From contig NC_089981.1 of assembly GCF_036417845.1 (NCBI RefSeq), forward strand, positions 83,493,268 to 83,557,267: DNA of 64,000 bases, written 5' to 3'. A program made the position numbers and the translations under genes. The stretch is from Apteryx mantelli (lineage: Eukaryota; Chordata; Aves; Apterygiformes; Apterygidae). This document shows positions 49,201-61,870 of this stretch, piece after piece. The notes below the pieces were generated by a model. That model saw only the letters and a program-made list of their open reading frames with translations. It did not search any database and was not told the origin of the DNA. The first letter of the stretch is position 1; each line of letters begins with the position of its first letter.

Positions 49201-49569
49201 ACCGCAGGGATTCCAGGTAGCTAAAGCGGAGTCACATTGTCCGCCTGGAAGCTGGAGCACTTTCATGTGGGAAAATCATGGCCGGGCGGTTGGGAGAAAC
49301 GGCCCTTGGCTGCTTTCCTCGAGCAGGAGCCGGCTGCCCCGGCGCCTCCTCCGCGGGCCGGAGGGGCGCAGCGTTCGCGGGGCCGATGCCTGCACGCTCC
49401 TGGGGGACGCGACCGGGCGCTTGCCACCCCCGAGCGGGGCCTGAGCCCCCGCCGCGGCAGAGCAGGGGCGCAGGGGCGGCTGCTGTCGCCCCTCTTTGGG
49501 GCCTTGGAGACTTGCAACCGGCCGCTGCGGTGCAATAGCCCCTGCAAACGTGGGTCACGGAAATCATCT

Positions 49570-49800
49570 TAAAAGTGGGCATCAAGGGCAAGACGTAGGC
49601 TGCTTTTAAAGCTGTCCAGGTTCGACCACGTATGATTAATATCTACCCTGAAGAGAAGACAGAATGCATAAATACATCATATATGTACGTGCCTCTAGAC
49701 AAATGCACCTGATAGAGCCGTTCATTCAGACAACTCGTCTGATAACAGCCATTTCCATGAGCAAGGTTTGCAGGATTAGATCCATCCTTGCAGTTAGAAA
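49570..49800. promoter_or_regulatory. enhancer-like block with SMAD-type palindrome (candidate)
   Basis: This unique AT-richer sequence follows a GC-rich block. It shows ATGATTAATATC, CACCTGATAG and the perfect inverted pair CAGAC-N5-GTCTG (49727-49741), then GATAACAG and GGATTAGATCC. SMAD half-sites and homeodomain sites together would fit a signalling-responsive enhancer, but no conservation was checked. Confidence 0.35.
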
Positions 49801-50302
49801 GTAGACACTGGGGTTTTTTGCCTCTTGTAGTTCAGAAAGGCTTGTAGCTGGGCCTGTGCGAAAAAAAAAAAAAAGCATTTTTGCGTGCTCATTCGTTCCC
49901 ATGGCTCTGATCAGTTGTGGCTTCACAGCTGTCATTTTCCACGGAAATTTGGGGCTGTTTGCCTGTCGCTCTTTTTGCTGCAGGAAAAACCCCGTGAGCA
50001 GCACAGGGATGAGCTCAGCTGGGAGCCCGGCGGCCCGGAGGGACGGGGCTGGGCAAGCGCCGGGGTCACCTGAACAGATTGGCCCCATTAAAAACGCACG
50101 AACACGAGTCACTGCGCCTCCTGCTCCATGATCCCTGACGTCCCTTACAGCAATCCTGCTACCTCTCGTAATAACGATTAAAAAAGAAATCCGTGCAAAA
50201 CTGTGTTTGCAGGTGGGGTATCGCCCCTTCCGTCTAGCAGAGGCACAACGTTCCCACAGCATCCGCAGGCCCGTTGACTGCTAGGCGGCAAAACTGTACG
50301 TA

Positions 50303-50321
50303 TTTGTGTGTGTGTGTACAC

Positions 50322-50354
<33 letters not shown>
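50303..50354. repeat. (TG)n-(CA)n inverted microsatellite
   Basis: A TG run (50305-50316), a short TACACAA and a CA run (50322-50354) face each other, so a hairpin is possible. The CA part is uninterrupted for about 16 units. Confidence 0.9.
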
Positions 50355-50357
<3 letters not shown>

Positions 50358-51645
50358 TATTTGGGTGACTGTCATGAGTAACCTTGTCCTCTAGTTCTGC
50401 CCGTGGCCCATACGTCTTGCAGTGGCCTGCGTTCACCAGGGCCGATGTTTCTGGCGCAGCTCATGTGAAACGAAAATGCCTGTAATTTTCTGCAGTTCCT
50501 TAATCCTGCTTATTTTCTCCCTTTCCCCGAGAGATCGGAAGCCGCAGTGGTCTCCTCGAGCCCACCCACTAATTGCAAGACATGAGCTCAAGCAGCCGCG
50601 AGCCAGGGACGGTATCACGGGACCAGACACGACCAACCAGCCCAGCTCGCGTTTGGGACTGCTCGCTGCTGCAAACTCGCAGCTAACTGCTCGAACGCCA
50701 GTCTGGAAGAGCGTGGCAACAACACGCCAGCCAAATCAAAAAGAACCGCGCGCGGAAAGGATCCTTTTTTCCTTCTTTCTGCAGCAACCCTGACGTCCCA
50801 CAAGCGACCGACCAGCTACTGCCCAAGAGTAAAACATCTGAGTCCTGCTTGTCCATCTCACGCTGGGATGCTCGGGTCAGTCTCTCCCTTCCCTGTCTGG
50901 ATCCTAGTTTCCTCAAACCTTGACCTGATTATCTCTGAAATTTGGTCGAAAAGGCCAACAACTGCAGCGATGTTGGGGAGGAGGGGAGTTTTAGCAGCAG
51001 GCTGGCATTTAGCAGAAAACCTTCTCTCCAGAGGACTCAGAGCCCTGAGGAAGCCGGGCTAAAAATAAAGGCTCAATTCACAGGGCAGTTACATGATGGG
51101 AACCGAGGTTATGGTGTAGCTCTCACTATATTCTTAGCAGGCACAGCTGGAAATATTGGTAGCCAGATCTTTCGCTTGCATAAATCAGTATAGCTAACGG
51201 AAGGGTTTTTTTTTTTTTAACTTCTGTGTTCAGATTCACAGATTTGCACCGACTCCCATTCCTTCCCGAAATTGCTCTGGTTTGTGGCTGCTGGGGGTTA
51301 TGTTCTCGCTGTCTGGGCTACCTTGATTTCTTGGACTGCTTTTCTCATCCTGGCTTTCCGCATTTGCAGGGATCAGGCACGCTTGGCCTCTTGCAACATG
51401 AAAAGTGAGCCCCAATCCCTCCGCCGGGGCGAGGAGGGGGCTTCCCTCCGCCGGAGCGCCCAAATCCTCTCCAAACACCCCCGTTTGGAATTAGGAATAA
51501 TATCCAAATTAGGAATTATTAGGGATAATATCCAGGGCCCTGCTGCCGAGCGGTGCGTTGAGGCGGCTCTCGGGGGGCGAGTAGGGGAGGTGCCGCAGCG
51601 CGCGGCGGAGCTGCACCGGCTCGTCCCCGCTGCAGCCGGCCCCAG

Positions 51646-51697
51646 GTGTGAGTGTGAGTGCGAGTGCGAGTGTGAGTGCGCGTGCGAGTGTGCGAGA
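51646..51697 (+). repeat. GTGAGTGCGAGT hexamer-like repeat
   Basis: About 50 bases of six-base units vary between GTGAGT, GCGAGT and GCGCGT. This is a short degenerate tandem repeat in GC-rich DNA. Confidence 0.85.
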
Positions 51698-52513
51698 GCG
51701 GCTCCGTGGGAGGACAGCGGCCTCGGTGGGGCCGCCGCAGGCGCCCGTAGCCGGGGCTGCAGTGCCACCTGCTGTCACCGCCGCCTTTTGCCGGGGGACC
51801 CCCCCTCCCTGGCTCCTTGGGGGATCACCACTTAGGGCATGGGGACAGGGACACGCTCGGGGTGCCGGGCACCCCGCTCCTACGGAGCAGCGCGGAATTG
51901 CCCGCTGGAAATGGTGCCTGTTAAATTTGCCAAAACAAGATACAGAAGCGAGAAAAGCCAGCGGGAGAAAGCCAGGTCCGTCGGCCCGGCGATGTCCCCA
52001 CGATGTCACGGCACGCCGGGTGCGCCCAGGGCTGCACGCGCCGTCTCGTGTTCCCTTCCCGACAGCCCGTCCCTGCGGGTAAGCAGGTCCCTTTGGAGCG
52101 TTAGCCGGTGTGACCCCGCGTTATTTCCGTATTCACCGGCTCTGCGAATAATCCCACGTGCGGCGGCGTGGCTCCACGGCGGGTTTCCCCCGCCGCCTCG
52201 CTTACGCAGGGTCTTCGCGGGCCGCAAGGCCAAGTGCCCCCTCCTGGGTCCCCCGGCGTCATCACTAACCTCGCAGCTCGCGGGAGTCTCCTCGCCCCGC
52301 GCAAAAGCCCCAAGGAAGCACCATTTCCTCCACTGATGTCGAAAAAAGATGGAAATATTAAAAAAAACAAAAGAAAAAAAAGTGGGGAGATTTTAGCTGC
52401 TGAAAATCAAGCATTGGGGGAAAAAATGCTAGTGAAAAGCCCGATCCAGGTGGGATGGGCAGCTTTGAGAAACAACAGCGACAAAAATTACGGAGGAAAT
52501 CCAGACTCTCGCC

Positions 52514-52521
52514 ATGCAAAT
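52514..52521 (+). promoter_or_regulatory. POU octamer ATGCAAAT
   Basis: This is an exact octamer in a unique AT-richer stretch (52330-52560). An isolated 8-mer is expected in a window of this size, so it is a weak signal. Confidence 0.2.
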
Positions 52522-54879
52522 CTGCAATCCTGCGTTGAACAACCGTTTCCGCGGAAAAGCCCTGTTTAGCCGTCATTTTTTGGGGGCAGCCGACGAGGCG
52601 CCGTGCAGCCGAGCAGGCGCTGCCCGGAGCAGAGCGGAGGAACGGGCACGGCCTTCTGGTTCATGGCGCTGGCGATCTCTTGCAGGAGGTGCAAGGCGGC
52701 CGCGGGGGGCCCGGCTGGCGGCGTGGGGGGGACGAAGGACGTGGCGGCGCCAGCTAGTCTGCCGGCCGCCCCGGCTCAAAGGCAGGGGTTCGGGCCGCCC
52801 GCGCTCCTGCCCATGTGGGCCAGGTACGGCGTCGCTCCTATAAAGCCTTCCCGCCGCGAGCGAAGGTCTTTGAAGCTCTAGTTAATTCCTCAGGGGAAAA
52901 AAAAAAAAGTTATATTTTTCCCCTCTCCTATTGATTCCATATGATTTGGGCCTGAGGGGCTGAAGCGCTTCGGGGAATCTGATCCAGCAAAAGATGCTTA
53001 AGGGGGTTGATTTTCCAGGGGTTTCGTCTCTCGCTGGATGCGAACGTCAGCGGGAGCAAACATGCTTTTGCAGAGCCTCGCTGACACCCCGCGGCCTTGG
53101 GACGGTCCCCAGGGTAACTGGGGTTCGCCTCCGGCTGGGACATCACGAATTTGGGGCAGAGGCGAAGCAGCAGGGCGCGAGAGCCCCGCGGGGCCGGCCC
53201 GGCCGTGCCGCTCGGCCGCAGCCGGGCCGCAGGGAGACGCCAGCTCCGAGCCCCCCGGCCGCGGGGCTGAGCCTCGGGAGCGCCGCGTGTCTCGCCGGGC
53301 CCCTGAAGTATCCCGTCCCTCCGCCCCGATGTTGTTCTTTCATTTTATTTTTAGATCCGCTGCTCCCGTTAGCTCTTTTCTGTTTGTTTTCGGTTCTTAT
53401 TATTCCTGGCTTAGCCCGGTGTTTTGGTTTCCCTCCTCAGCCCTCATCCGGATGTTTATTCTCCCTGCTTGTTTTTCTGCTTTCCCGAGGTGCCTCCCGG
53501 TTCGTAGCTGGGCAGAGGTCCGGGTCTGGCCCAGGCACCAGCTCTCGCCTAGCTGGGCTGGGACCAGCTCTTAGGCCACCACGCCGCGAGACTGAGCTGG
53601 CCCCAGGGAGGAGGAGATCTGCACTTTGTAGCCTGGTTTTCTGCCTGCTGCTTTTCCTACCTGGACATTTCAGGGCTTGCCATGGCTCTGTACAGCCCTC
53701 TCCCCAGCCTTTGCGGCCGGGATGCGGCACAGTTTCCTTATATCCTTCTTATATCCTTGTATTCCATGCTGAGCAAAGGATGAAGCACCAGTGTCTCTTT
53801 TTGGCTTTCAAATGGGCCTGCAGGCTGGCTTCGCTGGAGTGCGGATACCTAGGTCCGACCCGACTTTATGCCCAGGCTGCCTCCGTAGGGAAGGAGGAAG
53901 GCTTTCCGCACCGCTAGCGAGGGGCAGCCGGAAGCCGGGCGCTGCACGGAGCCACCAGCCGCGGGCAGGGGACCCCGGTGCAGGAGCCGGCCCTGCCGGG
54001 CTTCCTGAGAGCGGCTCCCCCGTCCATCCCCTCCGGATCGGACGGGGAAGTTTTCCGCTGCGTCGGTACCTACTGAAAAAAGCACCCGCTCTTGAGAGCG
54101 ATCCAAGAGCCTGGAGAGGGCCTTTCGCGTTTTCGGCACCGTTGCGCCAAGATTTGCGCTGGAGACTTTAAAGGCCTGGCAGGGAGCTCTGCGCCTCTAT
54201 CCGGGGGCTTTTTATTGCCCCGCTTCAAAGCGGCTCAGTAACGGGAGCGAGCGTTCAGGTAGGAAAAAGCTCTTTCCTCTTTCCGTCTGCTGCAGCGTGC
54301 CGGAGGACACAAAGGCATCCCCGCACCCGCGGTGTTACGGGGCCTGGGGGGATTTAAAACAGAGCCGGCTGACCATTTTGCATCAAAATATTGTTATTTT
54401 TGGACAGCAAGAGTCAGTTTACACAACACCCAAAACTGTCGGGATCCTTCAGAGCGGGGAAAAGCAAGATGAAAAGCACTTCAGTTTGCTGAAAAGGAGC
54501 AAAACGTGGCATTTCTGAGTCGGTGCGATGCCAAAGTCCAGCTTCCCGTGGGGCTTCGTGCGAGCTGCGGTCCAGGTGCCGCCAGCGTCGCTTCTCCGTG
54601 GGCACTGGGCTCCCGCGCCGGCCCGCGTCTCCCGCTGCACGGGCAGCGCCGAGGGTCCCCGCGCGGGTCAGCGAGGGAGCCCGGCGCCGGGGCGGCGAGG
54701 GCAGGGCGCTCCCCAGCGCCTCCGTCCCCGGGAACTGGGGCTCGGGAGTGTCGCACCGGCGCCCAAGGGATCGTCTGAATTTCGTTCAGCCCAGGAAATA
54801 TAAATGTTTCGCTTCACAGGTGCCGGATCACGTCCCTGGAAAGCTTGGCAAGAAATCTGAGGTTTCTGAGTGCGTGGGT

Positions 54880-55060
54880 TTTTTCTGAAATTTTCATTCC
54901 ACAAGCCAGAGCGGTGTTTTCTTGCTTACTCACTGCTTGGGAGGAAAGCAAATGTTGAAAAATCATGGGAAGAGTTGCATTCGTGAGCTGACAGGGAGAA
55001 ACGTGGGTCATTTGCATTCAGAGCCTGTGTAAAATGAAGTTAGCTTATAGATCAGGGCTA
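54880..55060. promoter_or_regulatory. enhancer-like block (candidate)
   Basis: This unique sequence has CATTCCAC (TEAD-type), GAGCTGACAGG, ATTTGCATTC and GGCTAATTTAGC (a palindromic homeodomain-type site). It lies between GC-rich DNA and AT-rich repeats. Motif evidence only. Confidence 0.25.
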
Positions 55061-55454
55061 ATTTAGCTGTGGCCCCCCCAAAAAGGAATACTTTGATTCA
55101 TCAACAGGTAAGGACGCTGCTGCTGAATGTGGCATATGGTTTGTGAAAGGGACATTGCTACATTTCAGTGTATAGCAAAACTTAAGGAGGTTAAGGCATA
55201 GAAACTGGGGTGGGTTCTGGATGGGAAACTACAGGATTTGCAGTCGATCCACTGAGCTGAATTAGCAGCGCCAGAAGGGAGAATAACAGAAGTGCCACCT
55301 ATTTCTGAATAGAGGGGAAAAACTCAGACCTTTCGATCTGACCTCAGTATCAAAGTCATTCAAACAACTTTTAGTTATTAAAAAATGTAGACGTGGAGAA
55401 GAAAACAAAACAGAATATGTTTCCCAAAGAAAAACTGCATCAGCCAAGCATTAA

Positions 55455-55620
55455 TCTACTTCTTTGATGAAACAACCAAGTTTCTAGACATACTACACCT
55501 GATCTAGCTGGACCTCCGTAAGGTATTTGGGGAGGTGCTACACAAGAGATGATTAGTTATGGGGAGAATACGTGAGGCTCTTGGAAGAGCAGGGAGGTGA
55601 GTACCCAGCTAACGTGGACA
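55455..55620 (+). mobile_element. CR1 LINE fragment (reverse-transcriptase region)
   Basis: The plus strand shows TACTTCTTTGATGAAACAAC, then 'acctgatctagctggacctccgtaaggtatttgg', a decayed form of the CR1 reverse-transcriptase stretch (Val-Ile-Tyr-Leu-Asp-Leu-Ser-Lys-Ala-Phe). It may extend to about 55990, but I cannot align that part by eye. Confidence 0.65.
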
Positions 55621-58600
55621 CATTGGTCTGGAGAAGGTGAAGCACTTTGGGTCATCCTGCTTCAGTGTGGGACAAGCACAAGGAAAGATCTGGGGCTGGC
55701 TGGGGCAACTGTTCTGTGGAAGGAGCCTAGAAGAGTTTGCTTTGGTTAACTTGGAGGCAGGAAGACTAAGAGGAATTGGTGTTGGTGTATCAGGAGAGTA
55801 AATGCCAGCTGGGAAAAACTGGCAGTTAACCTAAAGGACAGTCCTGGTCCAAGAAGAGATGGGCATGACCGTGAAACTGCAAATAAGTGGTCTTGCATTT
55901 TTATGACTCCACTGAAATGGCCTCTGGTAAGATTATATGATATTGCTGGCCTTGGTGAGCCAGAAGATCCCCACTTCCCTGTTCCTTGGAGTCTCCCGAA
56001 AGAACCCGATTTCCATGAAGGGAGCCTGTCGCCGTTCCAAAATGCCTGTTTTAATAAGCATCTTTCACAGGCCTAGAAACGTTGTGGTCAAGGCTAACAA
56101 ATAAGAGGAGAGGCAAGGCCGGGTTCCTCCAGCCAGGTTTATACACTCAGGTAAGCGACGCTTCTTCAGGACCCAACAACAGCCACCGAGACCAACCACT
56201 TCTAAGGACCGGTTGATCACCTGCGACCAAGGACAAGCCACCGATGTGTAGAATGGGGTCACCTTGCAGGGGCTGGGCGCAACCCCGCTGCTGGCAAAGA
56301 CGGCACGGGATCTGTGCCAGTGCAGCGTTCGGCCCATAGCTTCTGGCAACCGCAGCCTTTAGCTACTCCTCCTCCGAATGGTGTTGTTCCCCACTTAATT
56401 CAGCTCCCAGAAACAATAACTTCCCCATTCGTCTCATATTCCCTTTCCCGGTGGGGAAAATGGGCACCAGCTGTGCCCCCTCCCTCCTTGCCCAGGCTGG
56501 CCCCCACGGCGGGAGCGGACACCCCATCCCTGGCTCAGGGCCTGGTGTTTCAGCTCCAGCCCTCCCAGGTGGGACACAGTGGGTGTCTGAGAGCCCTGTG
56601 ATGTCTTGGTGGGGGCTCTGGCACATCTGCGGGGATCACACCTTCACTGCATGCCCAGCCCTGTTGCTGCCAGGGGCCAAACGGGGAGGCTTTTGCAGAC
56701 GGAGGGAGGTGTCTCCCCCAAAACGGGCGTGCAAGGTGCTGGTGGATGAAGCATCCCTGTGTCCCAGCACCATGGACACCCTGTTCCAAACAGCACGATC
56801 CATGGAAACCTCAAACAAATCCACTATATCTGCTGAAAGCAGCTAGCATCCCACGTGGTCTTAGACCTGGTGTGCACCCACACGGTCGGTCTCTGGGTGC
56901 CGCGGTGCCCCCCGGGAGTCCAGCATGCACCCCACACCCATGGGCTCGGGGCGTCTCAGGGGCTCCTGGCCGCAGCGAGGAGGTAAGGTGACCCCTCTTA
57001 ATTGCCAAAAGAAAAGTGGGGTGTTTACTACTTCCTATCGGCCCAGTTCGTCTCCAGGCTAGCGCTTTCCCTGCGCCTTTCAGCGTTTCCTCCTTTCTTC
57101 TCCCATTAGTAGCTCTTTGCTGGGATCCGGGGCCTCGTGCGCACCGCGTTGCCTCAGTTTTCCCGGTGTATCCCTCGCTGGAGTGCCTTGAGTGGAGCCG
57201 GGCTGCCCACGACGTAGCACAGGCAGGGCCCAGCTCCCGCTCGGAGCAGGCTGCCCCTGCGCAACCCCCTTTTCTGCTGCCTGTGGCCACCGCGGATTCG
57301 TGTGCTCTGCACCATTTCCAGGCCGGAGAATTTAAAGATCCTAGGGAAAAATCAGGTCTGTTTGCTAGATTTGCCCCGGCGAATCGGTCTAGCGAGCTTC
57401 TCTGCGCTGCCCAGGCAGCTCCCGGCTGCCGGTACTGCCAGCCGCAGCATCGTTTGCTGACTGCAGGGAAATTATTTTAATTACTGGGGATTTTGGCAGG
57501 CCTGGGAGGCCCAACATACCCTGCCGTGATACCTCCAGGACGGAGTTTGTGCTTCTGATGTTTCCTGTAGGCTGGGAGAGGTCTGGGTGGTTTTGGCGAG
57601 GCTGGTGCCAGCGCAGGGACACGATGCCTGTATAAATGCGCAGGGCAGAGCCGGGGTGGGCGACACGTTTGGGCTCGGGCATCCCAGCACACAGCCCCGG
57701 CTGCTGCCGCTCCGGCTTTCCGGGCGAGCAGCCCCAGGGCGCCAGAATACCTTCCCGTGGGAATGCCAGGGCATCCCCTAACCCGGTGCCCGAGCAAGGA
57801 CAGCCCTGCGGCACCCACCTCGGTGCTGGCCCATACTTGTCCCCATGTTGTGCCCTTCCCATCGCCCTGCCGAGGACGGACGGTCTGTGGACTGGGCGGA
57901 CTGGGGCCAACTGGGGCAGCATCACTCAGGGCTCCGCTTTATTCCACCGCCAGGGAATATTTACAGACTTGGGAGGCAGCCACCCCCTCTCAGCACCTAC
58001 GGAGGGAACGACTGCTCTTATTTTGCCGCTCCACGAACGAGGCAGGTGGCAGAAAATACAATTCCCTGCATCTCTGACAAAGCCGTCTTTGACAGATGAG
58101 CTCTGACCTATTTTGCGGTTGAGCCAGATGTTTAAATTTATGAAGGCAGTCACGTTTCCTTCAGGCGTGAGGAGGAACATTACATTACCGCCTGTCTACG
58201 CGGTGTCTTGGGCACAGGAGCTGGATTTCCTACGAAAATACAGTTTGTGGTTCAGTCCAAAGGTTTTTAAAGGAAAAGAAAACATGAGCACATGCCATGC
58301 CTTTTAATATGCTATCCCATTGCTACTGTCCAAGGGGAATTCAGTGATAGTGTTCATAACAAGCGGTAAGCTTGAAAGGAAGAGGCAGTTAAATATAGGA
58401 ACACACACCAGAAAAAATGTTATCTTCTTATTTAATTCCAAATTTTAAAGATGCTTATTCATAGCCCATTCTTTCCAGATTAAAGATAACCTTAAGATGC
58501 TTGCATCGGGTGTGAAAGGAGAAGATGCTGATACAAGTTGAAAAAAGTGTGAGCTGCATGTCGGGAGGGTATACGGGCTTATATCAAGATATTCTAAAAG

Positions 58601-61290
58601 ATTTAAGGCATAGATTGTACAAGTTTTGTAATCTGGGGGATGTCTGACACTGTGCGGTGGCTGGGAAAAGCTCTGTCTGTCCTTCAACGAAGTGCCATTC
58701 AGAAGTGCATCCACCTGGCAGCCTAGCCAAAGTATTTCCGTGTTGGAGACACCAAGGTACGAGCCTGGCTAACCGGTAGAGTAGGGGAAAATCCGGTTGC
58801 TCCAGCCTACTGGAGAAGACATTTCCAGTGCATCCAAGCACCCATTGTTACACCCGATTCCCCAAGTGGTTCATATTTCTAATCCAAAGAGTGTCTAGAT
58901 GTAAAACGTAGGAACAGCCCTGGAATAAGGATGGGCTCACAGGTTGCCCAATTCTGGGCAAGTGCTTTAGGCTACAGGGTTAGGCTTCTTGCTGGCTGGC
59001 CTGATGATTCTTGACTTTGCTGTTGTCCAGGTCCAACAGGAGGGCAGATGTTCCCCTCCTACCCTCCAGTGACTCCAATGTCCTCCAGGACCTTGTGGCC
59101 TGGTGGCAAGGATGTTCTCATGGGAGGAATGTGTCTGAAACTCCTAAGATTGCCGTGGGCAGGAGAACCAGTGGTTCCTCGTCCCTGGGTGATCTTTTGC
59201 AAACGGAAACATCAACAATTGCATTTTATGAGGACACTGGTCCTGTCCATATAATAAAATGCTTCAGGCATGCCTACTGACCTGGGTCCTGCAGGTGAGA
59301 TACCAGGTTACCTTTCTCCTGTGGGGCAGGACGTGGGCAGCAGGTCATTGCTGAGCTGCTCAGATCGGGCTTTGTGGACGTGCGCAGAAGGGCAAATATG
59401 TAGGATTTTGTGCTCCAAGCAGTGCAGGGAGAAGTTTTGGCCTCGCTGAGGTTAAGTGGCTGCTGAACATAAAAGGGTTTGCGTTGCAGTTTGGACTGAA
59501 ATGCTCAAGGTTTCAAGGTTTGCTCCAGGTCACTCAGTCCTTTTGAGAGCGGCTGATCTTGCCGTACAGCTTGCAACAAGAGGAACAAAGAGTACAAGGA
59601 GCAGAAGCCAGAGCACTTATGTGCCTGACAGCTGATCTATTTTTCCCCAAGTATATCAGTTGATCTAATACAAACCTCACAGTCCTCACCTCACTGCTTT
59701 CCACCACTGCTAAATAACGCAGCAAACTGCAGACTCCAGCAGATCTGTCTGCACTCCACTCACACGGCCGCTTGGCTGGGATAACCCTCTTCTTCCCAAA
59801 GCAACTTTTCTGTGCCTGGCTGAGCCTAAATGAGATCAGCTGCACCTAACCCCTTCGCAAATTTTTCGCCAGCCATCAGCACTCCTGCCTGTAAGTCAGC
59901 AGCTCTGCTCCTAGGGTGGCACCGGCACCGGCGACAGCAGGATAGTGAGGTTTCCACAAGGTGGCATCAAAAGACCTGGGCTTCTCCTCCGGCGAGCTCT
60001 TTCCCCACAGGATTTAGGACTCTCCTTGGATGATTTCAGTATTAGCTGCAGCCCAAGTCTTGTCTGGGGAGAGGGAAGAGGAAAGGCTCGGTGGCCATGA
60101 TTTTTGTCAGGGATCTGTCCTGGAAGGTCATTCCGCAACCCTGCTGCTGGCATCGCTAGGCAGCTGCCTGCTGTTCCCTTCGTGGGGGCCGCACAGGTAT
60201 TTTGACCGTCAGGTCTCACTGAGAAAGGCCAGCAATGGGCAGCAAACACTTGTGGAAATCACTACGAAAATAAATGTATTCCCCTCCCTGCAAACCATCG
60301 CAGCCCACAGCAAACAGAGGGATGTGTGTGTTTTGGGGTGACAGCCGTTACTGAAAATGCTAGGAGGAAACAACGCCCAAGATCTGATGAGTCTAGGTGA
60401 CATAGACGTGCCTTTTCATAGGGCAGAAAAACCAGAGAGAAACCCTGTGGCTCTGACACCCAGAGAGCGGGGGCAAGGAACAAAACCTGTTTGGCCCAAG
60501 AGGCCTAACTTGTTGTATGCCAGCACTGCCCCGCATTTCTATTTCACAGGCCAGGAGATGAGATGTCCTAGCCCCCACCCTACAGACATAGTCCCTGGGG
60601 TTTCCCTCTGTCTGGTACCACTCCAGCAGGAGCAAAGGTCCAAAACACCACCCCTGTCCACAGGTGTAAGCACAGAAATACCACCCTGTGCTGCACGCAC
60701 GGCTGTTAGTGGTCCTGGCGAAGCGTTTGCTCGCTGACGGTGGTGCTAACCAGGGCTGCACTCTGCGTTCCTGCTAAGCTTTGCAGACCTGAAACAACCC
60801 CAGAAAGCTTCATAGCTGGGCTGAGTTAGCACTGAGCTGGTGATAGTTTTGGCACCAAGCTGGGAAGTGTTGCAAAAGGATGGGATAAGACACCTAGTAA
60901 GTGTATTTTTGAGGTGTGAGTGAAAAAAATAAAGGCTTTGTGGTCCGTCGAGTGTTTGGACTGTCTTGGTAAGAGGCAAATGCCAGCGGGACTGTTGAAC
61001 TACTGCAATTCCTGCAGCGACTGCGAGTCAAACCGAAAAAAAAAAAAAGACAAGTCTGTGATTTCATCTGTTCAGGAGAAGGGGAAAAGGGAAATCTATG
61101 AGAGTCTGTGTCCACCTGCAAATATTCAAACATGCACAAGGAATGGGGCAAAAGAAAAGAATCAAGCGGACACGGAGCTGCAGCGGGCTCTAGATAGGTG
61201 CAATAAAGCAGGATATAACCGTGGCAATGTGAAGCACTGGGCTGAACAGTCCTGCGCTGGTTCCGCATCCCTTCCCGTCGGGTGAGGAAC
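55621..61290. other. intergenic, no gene recognised
   Basis: This stretch has mixed composition with one enhancer-like part near 58.1 kb. Short open frames are frequent and overlapping. Part of 55.6-56.0 kb may be further decayed CR1 sequence. No exon is recognised. Confidence 0.5.
57930..58260. promoter_or_regulatory. enhancer-like block (candidate)
   Basis: ACAAAG (58077-58082) and CTTTGA (58087-58092) are inverted around CCGT, and CTTTGA overlaps a MEIS-type TGACAG (58090-58095). TATTTTGCGG, TTTAAATTTATG and ACATTACATTACCG follow. TCF-like and MEIS-like sites so close together are suggestive only. Confidence 0.3.
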
Positions 61291-61870
61291 AAGACGCCCT
61301 GGCAAGCCGTGAGCGGCTGGGACCCGGGTGCAGGGCCAGCGAGGGGAGCGGCGGGGGCCGCGGTGCCTCCGCGTCTCTGCACACGGGGGAGCTGTTGCGC
61401 CGTGCCGGGGCCGCGGAGCCGCCGCGGAGCCGCCGCTGCAGGGCGGGGGGGGAGACTTGAGCGCAGACCCCTGCCCAGAGCCTTGGTTCCGGTGTACCCG
61501 CCTCCAGGAGGCTATAATAATAATAATAATAATAATAAAAATAGGATTAAGATTAGGATTGGTTTTAAGGCACTTCCATTTTTAATCTCCGTTTTCAGGA
61601 GGGCCGCGCACGCACCCTCCCGCAGCCCGGCTTCTCGGGGCTCTCCGGAGGCAGCACGCCGCTCCTCCGCCCGCCCTTGCCACCTGCCCCTGCGGACCCC
61701 TCTGCCTGCCCTGCCGCCCCCGGGGATGGCTGCCCGCCGGGGAAGGCCTCGGGATGGGAAGGGAGGGCGTTCGTGCGGCTGATCTCCGCAGACACCGCTG
61801 TGTCGCAGGAGGCAGCGCTTGCTGCCAGCCGGCTAAGCCGCCGCGTGGCCTGGCCTCCACTTCTCGCCGC
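61291..61870. other. small CpG-rich block
   Basis: About 580 bases of CpG-rich DNA lie in otherwise ordinary sequence, split by a (TAA)n run at 61514-61539. No known first exon is visible. It could be the promoter of a non-coding RNA or GC-biased DNA. Confidence 0.5.
61514..61539 (+). repeat. (TAA)8-9 microsatellite
   Basis: Uninterrupted TAA units lie inside a GC-rich block. Confidence 0.95.

Larger units (their letters stand above)
43431..49560. other. intergenic, no gene recognised
   Basis: By synteny this stretch lies between SIX1 and SIX6. It holds an enhancer-like part near 43.75-43.95 kb, a MIR-like remnant near 46.2 kb and a GC-rich block at about 48.68-49.52 kb. I see no exon with a recognisable product. 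Confidence 0.55.
49801..55454. other. intergenic, no gene recognised
   Basis: This stretch alternates AT-rich and GC-rich patches. It contains simple repeats at 50303 and 51646, a POU octamer at 52514 and an enhancer-like part near 54.9 kb. Open frames up to 307 codons (for example 52994-53917) lie in GC-rich DNA, overlap others in different frames and match nothing I know. Confidence 0.55.

Noticed and set aside
52994-53917. 307-codon open frame with hydrophobic stretches
   Set aside because: GC-rich region with overlapping frames; no signal, domain or splice pattern that I recognise.
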